A program made the position numbers and the translations under genes. From Paenibacillus doosanensis (GTDB lineage: Bacteria > Bacillota > Bacilli > Paenibacillales > NBRC-103111): a stretch of 64,000 nucleotides of DNA. A model generated the notes under the pieces. It saw only the letters and a list, made by a program, of their open reading frames with translations, did not search any database and was not told the DNA's origin. Positions 58,190 to 64,000 of the stretch are shown here, in pieces. The stretch spans positions 186,001 to 250,000 of the forward strand of contig NZ_JANYUY010000003.1 in assembly GCF_025060755.1 (NCBI RefSeq), written 5' to 3'. Position 1 is the first letter of the stretch, and each line of letters begins with the position of its first letter.

Positions 58190-58750
58190 ATGAGAGTCAT
58201 ATCAGGGAGTGCCAAGGGAAGGCCATTGAAGGCTGTACCTGGCATGGGCACGCGGCCTACCACCGATAAGGTGAAGGAGGCTATTTTTAGCATGATCGGC
58301 CCTTATTTCGAAGGAGGTCATGTGCTGGATCTGTTCGCAGGCACCGGCGGATTAAGTATTGAAGCGCTGAGCCGCGGAATGGAGAGAGCGGTGTTGACAG
58401 ACATCGACAAGAAGTCGATCGACACGATCCGGCAAAATTTGCAGGCGACCGGATTCACGGACCAGGCCGAGATATACCGAAACGACGCGCAGAGAGCCGT
58501 CAAGGCATTAACGAAGCGGGGAGTCAAATTTGATCTGGTGTTTTTGGACCCGCCATACCGGCTCAAACTGGTTCGGGAGCTGGTGGAGCAATTGGATGAG
58601 GCCGATATGCTGAATTCCTATGCGACCATCGTTATGGAACATGATGCCGAGGATGCTTACGAGGAGCCGATCGGCCGTTTGGAATGGGTTCGCAGAGCCG
58701 AATACGGAGACACGGCCATAACGATTTATAAAAACAAAGCGCAAGAGTAG
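58190..58750 (+). CDS. rsmD: 16S rRNA (guanine(966)-N(2))-methyltransferase RsmD
   Basis: 186 residues. MRVISGSAKGRPL opens the family, RPTTDKVKEAIF follows near 22, the SAM site DLFAGTGGLSIEALSRG is near 45 and the catalytic DPPY near 121. It methylates G966 of 16S rRNA. AAGGTGG precedes the ATG. coaD follows 30 bases later, as in B. subtilis ylbH-ylbI. Confidence 0.94.
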   Translation: MRVISGSAKGRPLKAVPGMGTRPTTDKVKEAIFSMIGPYFEGGHVLDLFAGTGGLSIEALSRGMERAVLTDIDKKSIDTIRQNLQATGFTDQAEIYRNDAQRAVKALTKRGVKFDLVFLDPPYRLKLVRELVEQLDEADMLNSYATIVMEHDAEDAYEEPIGRLEWVRRAEYGDTAITIYKNKAQE

Positions 58751-60567
<1,817 letters not shown>

Positions 60568-60702
60568 CAGCTATCAACTCCGATTCCAGGATGATGGTAC
60601 ATGTTTACGCTTTGTCCGTATCGTTTAGACCAAGCAGCGGCAACCATAATCGGGGCGGCTTGCGCAATAGGGATAAGCATACGGCTTTGAGGGGAGAAAA
60701 GG

Positions 60703-61809
60703 ATGGAAGACAGAAGACATATCCAACGGGCGTCGCGCATCGTCGTTTCCGTTTTTATCGCTATCGCTTTGGTGTACGCGGTGTATTTTTTACCGCTGCC
60801 CTTGTTCATTTTCTCCGCCGGCACGGCTGAAATCCTTCAGCCGATGGTGCATGCCAAGCAGAACTATGAGGAGCGGGGTTCCTTTATGTTAACGACCGTC
60901 AGGGTAAGCGATGCGACGGTATTTAGCTATCTGCTGTCGTTCGTGAGGCCGTATGAGGAGCTGCACAGGAAAACGGAGCTGCTGCAAAAGGATGAAACCG
61001 AGCAGGAATATACGCAGCGGCAGGAAGTGAATATGCTCTCATCGCAATCCAGCGCGATCCAGGCCGCATATCACAAGCTGAACATTCCTTACAAGATCAG
61101 CAATGACGGCGTCGTCATTATGCAGGTATTCAAAGAATTTCCGGCGTTCAAAGTGCTGCAGCCGGGCGACTTTATCGTCAAGGTGGACGACACTCCGGTT
61201 GAAAAGACCGAGGATTTGCAAAAGCTGCTGAAAAGCAAACAAGCCGGAGATTCCGCAGCGATCACCTACAAGAGGAAAAAAGTAACGAAGACGGACTCGA
61301 TCCAGCTGGCGGTGCTGCCGGCTGACGAAGGATCGTCTCAGGATAAGTCTGCCGAACGCCGCGTCGGCCTCGGCGTCGTCCCGGCCAATATGCAGAGCGT
61401 AAAAGCCGAAGACGAAACGAAGCAGGTGAAGATTAAAGCCGGGGATATCGGCGGGCCGTCGGCGGGGCTTATGTTCACGCTGGAAATTATCAATAAGCTG
61501 ACGCCGGAGGATATTACGAAGGGCTATAAAATAGCCGGTACGGGAACGATCGACGAGAAGGGCGTCGTCGGGGTGATCGGAGGCATTCAGCATAAGGTTA
61601 TCGCCGCCGACAAAGCGGGGGCGGACATCTTTTTCGCTCCGAAAGACTACGTTGCTTCAAGCGGGCAGAGGATAAATAATTATACCGACGCCGTCCAACG
61701 GGGAGAAGATATTCATACGAAGATGAAGATCGTCCCCGTCGGAACGCTCGACGACGCGCTGCAATATTTGAGCGGACTGCCGGACAAGGAGAACGCCGCT
61801 AAGGGCTGA
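60703..61809 (+). CDS. ylbL: YlbL-type Lon-like PDZ serine protease
   Basis: 368 residues. One N-terminal membrane helix (about 13-32), a PDZ domain (FPAFKVLQPGDFIVKVDDTPVEKTEDL near 150) and a C-terminal Lon-like protease. The Ser is in GGPSAGLMF near 255 and the Lys in the AADKAGADIFF segment near 303. Homologues process SOS division inhibitors (YneA) in B. subtilis and competence pheromone (SepM) in streptococci. ylbK, which precedes ylbL in B. subtilis, is absent. It ends inside the convergent tmcAL gene by 11 bp. Confidence 0.92.
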   Translation: MEDRRHIQRASRIVVSVFIAIALVYAVYFLPLPLFIFSAGTAEILQPMVHAKQNYEERGSFMLTTVRVSDATVFSYLLSFVRPYEELHRKTELLQKDETEQEYTQRQEVNMLSSQSSAIQAAYHKLNIPYKISNDGVVIMQVFKEFPAFKVLQPGDFIVKVDDTPVEKTEDLQKLLKSKQAGDSAAITYKRKKVTKTDSIQLAVLPADEGSSQDKSAERRVGLGVVPANMQSVKAEDETKQVKIKAGDIGGPSAGLMFTLEIINKLTPEDITKGYKIAGTGTIDEKGVVGVIGGIQHKVIAADKAGADIFFAPKDYVASSGQRINNYTDAVQRGEDIHTKMKIVPVGTLDDALQYLSGLPDKENAAKG

Positions 61810-63040
61810 TCTGAACCGGCGGCTCGTAATAATCGCGGAACAGATCGCGTTCCGACGCGGCATGATAACCCAGCGCGTAAATGGACGTAGCCTGAATATC
61901 CATCTGCAGGAACGGCGAGGGTTCGGACACGGCGGCCACTTTGGTGACGACCGGAACCTTCGCCGTTCGTTTCATGATCCGAAGCAGCTGTTTGCCGCGG
62001 GCGCTGAAACCGAGCACTCGCAGATACGGCACGCCTTCCCGAAGCGCGGCGGGCGAGAGATCTTCTTTCGTATGGTTAAGCAGAATGCGCAGCAGCATCC
62101 GCTGAAGCTTGGTGCGCGTGTAGCGCTTTGTCTTCAGCAGGCCGAGGAGCTGCTCGACCAGCCGGCCGGAGTCCGGGGAGAGGGAGGGCAGCGCCTGTTT
62201 GATCCGGTGCTCCAGCCCTTCGCTGACCTCGTGAAGGGAGGCGAGCTGGGCAGCGCTGCGGTTCAGCAGCTGAAGCAGCAAGGGCCGATCATAGCGCTCC
62301 CAGCCGATCGGAGCCCTGCCGGCCGCCCATTCCCGGCGCAGCACCTCCATCGTGCCTTCCGGCACGTAAGGCACGATATCCTCCAGCGCTTGACGTTCAA
62401 ACAGCATATGCCTAAGCGCGGTAGCGCTGGCAATGCGCCGGTCGGTGATGTCAAGCTGGTTGTAGCCGGCTTTCTGCCGGGTGATCGTCAGCGGCTCTAT
62501 CCGGCTGCGCAGCCGCTTGAGGGCGATAAGATAATGAAGCCCTAAGGTGTTGTTGGGCCTGGCCAGCTCAGAAGCTTCCGTTCCGGGCATAAAGCGGGCT
62601 ACGGCTTGCCCGTAGGCGGCCGGATAGGGAAGGCCCGCTTTGAGTTCCCGCTGCAGCAGCTCGCGGAACTCGGGCGTCTCCGAGTGCAGGGCTTCCGTGG
62701 CGGCATGCAGCCAGCCGATGTCGCCGCTCTCGCTGCCGAAGCACAGGCTGTCTACGGCGCCTGTCGCCTCCAGCGCGGACACGGCGCCGAAAGCGAACCA
62801 TTCCGCCGGCTGCGCGGAAAAGGCGACAGGCAGCTCCAGCACGAGGTCTACGCCCATGCGCAGCGCCATTTCGGCGCGCGCCCATTTGCCGGTCATGGCC
62901 GGCTCGCCGCGCTGCAGGAAATGGCCGCTCATGACGGCTACGACGGCGTCCGCGCCCGATACCTTTTTGGATTGTTGGAAATGATAAAGGTGTCCGTTAT
63001 GCAAAGGGTTGTATTCAACGATAAGCCCGACGGTTTTCAT
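61799..63040 (-). CDS. tmcAL: tRNA(Met) cytidine acetate ligase TmcAL (YlbM)
   Basis: 413 residues. The nucleotidyltransferase-like start TVGLIVEYNPLHNGHLYH at residues 3-20 contains the HNGH ATP motif; MSGHFLQRGEPA follows near 36. A helical C-terminal domain binds tRNA. It makes N4-acetylcytidine at the wobble position of elongator tRNA-Met using acetate and ATP. AAAGGAG is 5 bases before the ATG; the frame is open 24 codons further upstream, over the divergent promoter. Confidence 0.93.
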   Translation of the reverse strand: MKTVGLIVEYNPLHNGHLYHFQQSKKVSGADAVVAVMSGHFLQRGEPAMTGKWARAEMALRMGVDLVLELPVAFSAQPAEWFAFGAVSALEATGAVDSLCFGSESGDIGWLHAATEALHSETPEFRELLQRELKAGLPYPAAYGQAVARFMPGTEASELARPNNTLGLHYLIALKRLRSRIEPLTITRQKAGYNQLDITDRRIASATALRHMLFERQALEDIVPYVPEGTMEVLRREWAAGRAPIGWERYDRPLLLQLLNRSAAQLASLHEVSEGLEHRIKQALPSLSPDSGRLVEQLLGLLKTKRYTRTKLQRMLLRILLNHTKEDLSPAALREGVPYLRVLGFSARGKQLLRIMKRTAKVPVVTKVAAVSEPSPFLQMDIQATSIYALGYHAASERDLFRDYYEPPVQISP

Positions 63041-63083
63041 GGCAGCTCCTTTTGCGGTTTTGGCAATGTTTTCATTATGATTC

Positions 63084-63112
63084 ACTATAGCATGAACTGA
63101 AAATGTTGACAA
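63084..63112 (-). promoter_or_regulatory. tmcAL promoter, overlapping the ylbN promoter
   Basis: On the minus strand TTGTCA (63107-63112) and TATAGT (63084-63089), spacing 17, with TG one base before the -10. Its -35 covers the same bases as the plus-strand TTGACA. Confidence 0.65.
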
Positions 63113-63135
63113 AATGGAAGGATTATCGCTATAAT
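63106..63135 (+). promoter_or_regulatory. ylbN-rpmF promoter
   Basis: TTGACA at 63106-63111 and a perfect TATAAT at 63130-63135, spacing 18. Confidence 0.78.
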
Positions 63136-63162
63136 AATCTTTGTTTGTTTGGGGTGATATTC

Positions 63163-63675
63163 ATGTTCATTCGTTTAAAAGAATTGGCGAAGACAACAAA
63201 CTCGGTCGCTATCGATGAGACCATCGATTTGTCCGATGTTTTGAAGCATCGCACCGATTTGCTCGGTTTCGGCCAGGTCGAGGCGCATCTGTCAGCCCGC
63301 CATACAGGCGAGAACGCTGCCGAGGTGACCGGAAGCTTGGAGATTGACGTGGAGCAGCCTTGTTCCCGTTGTCTGGAGCCGGTGAAGCAAAGGCTGGACA
63401 TTCCTTTTCATGAAACGTTTGCTCTTGCTGCAGATGAATCGGAACCGGAAGACGAAGATGAAGACATTCATTTCGTCACGGATGAGAAGATAGAGCTCAT
63501 GCCCTACGTAATTGAAAATGTACTGGTAGCTTTACCGTACGCGCCGCTGTGCGAGGAAGAGTGCAAAGGGTTATGCCCTGTTTGCGGAAGCAATCGCAAT
63601 ATGCATGAGTGCGGCTGCAAGCAGGATACGACCGATCCGAGGCTTGCCGGACTGGCGGATTTTTTTAAGCAATAA
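63163..63675 (+). CDS. ylbN: YceD/YlbN family protein (DUF177)
   Basis: 170 residues. An N-terminal beta part, a CSRCLEPV motif near 63-70, an acidic loop and a Cys-rich end (CEEECKGLCPVCGSNRNMHECGC) that probably binds zinc. DUF177 genes nearly always precede rpmF; the family has been linked to 23S rRNA accumulation. ATG 63163 follows GGGGTGAT. Confidence 0.93.
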   Translation: MFIRLKELAKTTNSVAIDETIDLSDVLKHRTDLLGFGQVEAHLSARHTGENAAEVTGSLEIDVEQPCSRCLEPVKQRLDIPFHETFALAADESEPEDEDEDIHFVTDEKIELMPYVIENVLVALPYAPLCEEECKGLCPVCGSNRNMHECGCKQDTTDPRLAGLADFFKQ

Positions 63676-63711
63676 GGTTGGCAGGTTGAATTCGTTGAAG
63701 GAGGTGGGAAT

Positions 63712-63885
63712 ATGGCAGTACCTCAAAGGAGAACATCCAAAACGCGCCGCGACAAGCGCCGGACTCACTTTAAATTAGTAGTACCAGGCATGGTAAAGTG
63801 CGACAGTTGTGGTGAATTGAAATTGGCTCACCGCGTTTGCAAAGTGTGTGGTTCTTACAAAAAAAGAGAGATCATCAAGCAATAG
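63712..63885 (+). CDS. rpmF: 50S ribosomal protein L32
   Basis: 57 residues. It starts [19 protein letters not shown] and has the zinc-binding pairs CDSC and CKVC near 30 and 43, so it is the zinc form. AAGGAGGTGG precedes the ATG. It lies 36 bases after ylbN and is closed by a terminator. Confidence 0.97.
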   Translation: MAVPQRRTSKTRRDKRRTHFKLVVPGMVKCDSCGELKLAHRVCKVCGSYKKREIIKQ

Positions 63886-63901
63886 TTTATGCCACAAAAC
63901 G

Positions 63902-63937
63902 ATAGTACTTCATCAGACGGTGAAGTGCTATTTTTTT
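63902..63937 (+). terminator. Terminator after rpmF
   Basis: ATAGTACTTCA / TGAAGTGCTAT (one G-U) with an 8-base loop, then six T residues. Confidence 0.85.
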
Positions 63938-64000
63938 GCGGTATTAGCTCTTTACGGTCATCCCCCTGTCTTGGGCAGGGAGGCTGGCGGATGTTCGCAA

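Overview
The window comes from an endospore-forming Firmicute, most likely Paenibacillus or a close relative in the Paenibacillaceae. Spore genes (spoVM, a SpoVIF-like gene, ylbJ) are present. Shine-Dalgarno sequences are strong, TTG and GTG starts are frequent, and the gene order follows the Bacillus subtilis ylb and ylo neighbourhoods while differing in ways I associate with Paenibacillus. Host genes are moderately GC-rich. Two stretches (about 48.25-49.95 kb and 54.3-58.1 kb) are visibly AT-richer and hold orphan genes and mobile-element debris.

Layout. 0-2.2 kb: tail of an M20 amidohydrolase, a CBS-pair protein and a Gfo/Idh/MocA oxidoreductase. 2.27-5.74 kb: a T-box leader and ileS (type 2 IleRS). 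5.9-9.7 kb: an XPB-type helicase and an overlapping partner that shares its N-terminal module. 9.8-11.6 kb: ylbF and ylbG, separated by a convergent asparaginase gene. 11.8-15.2 kb: a small unknown, a LysR regulator, and a PHP phosphoesterase overlapping galU. 15.4-44.6 kb: the yloA-to-recG block: rqcH, a Ca-type P-ATPase, dapF, a homocysteine methyltransferase/MTHFR, yicC, remA, gmk, rpoZ, coaBC, priA, def, fmt, rsmB, rlmN, prpC, prkC, rsgA, rpe, spoVM, rpmB, yloU, a FakA/FakB-like pair, recG and a SpoVIF-like gene. 44.9-48.2 kb: an exported beta-helix protein, DUF2164, a short Crp-type regulator, DedA and a YolD-like protein. 48.4-49.7 kb: AT-rich unknowns. 50.0-53.5 kb: a cassette (unknown, lipoprotein-like, glutathionylspermidine-synthase-like ATP-grasp, DUF350) followed by an ECF41-like sigma factor. 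53.6-58.1 kb: a divergent SRAP protein, a small exported protein, a SnoaL-like protein, an APH-like kinase, a broken IS1595-type transposase and repeats. 58.2-63.9 kb: rsmD, coaD, ylbJ, ylbL, tmcAL, ylbN, rpmF.

How the genes fit together. The yloA-rpe block couples nucleotide and CoA synthesis, replication restart (PriA), translation initiation and nascent-chain processing (Def, Fmt), rRNA modification, ribosome assembly (RsgA), PASTA-kinase signalling (PrpC/PrkC) and stalled-ribosome rescue (RqcH). It is tightly packed, with several 1-4 bp overlaps. The least explained items are a covarying hairpin repeat upstream of remA that recurs once upstream of the lipoprotein-like gene, the XPB pair, and the 50-52.6 kb ATP-grasp/DUF350 cassette. 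I ran no searches; family calls rest on recognised motifs and recalled homologues.
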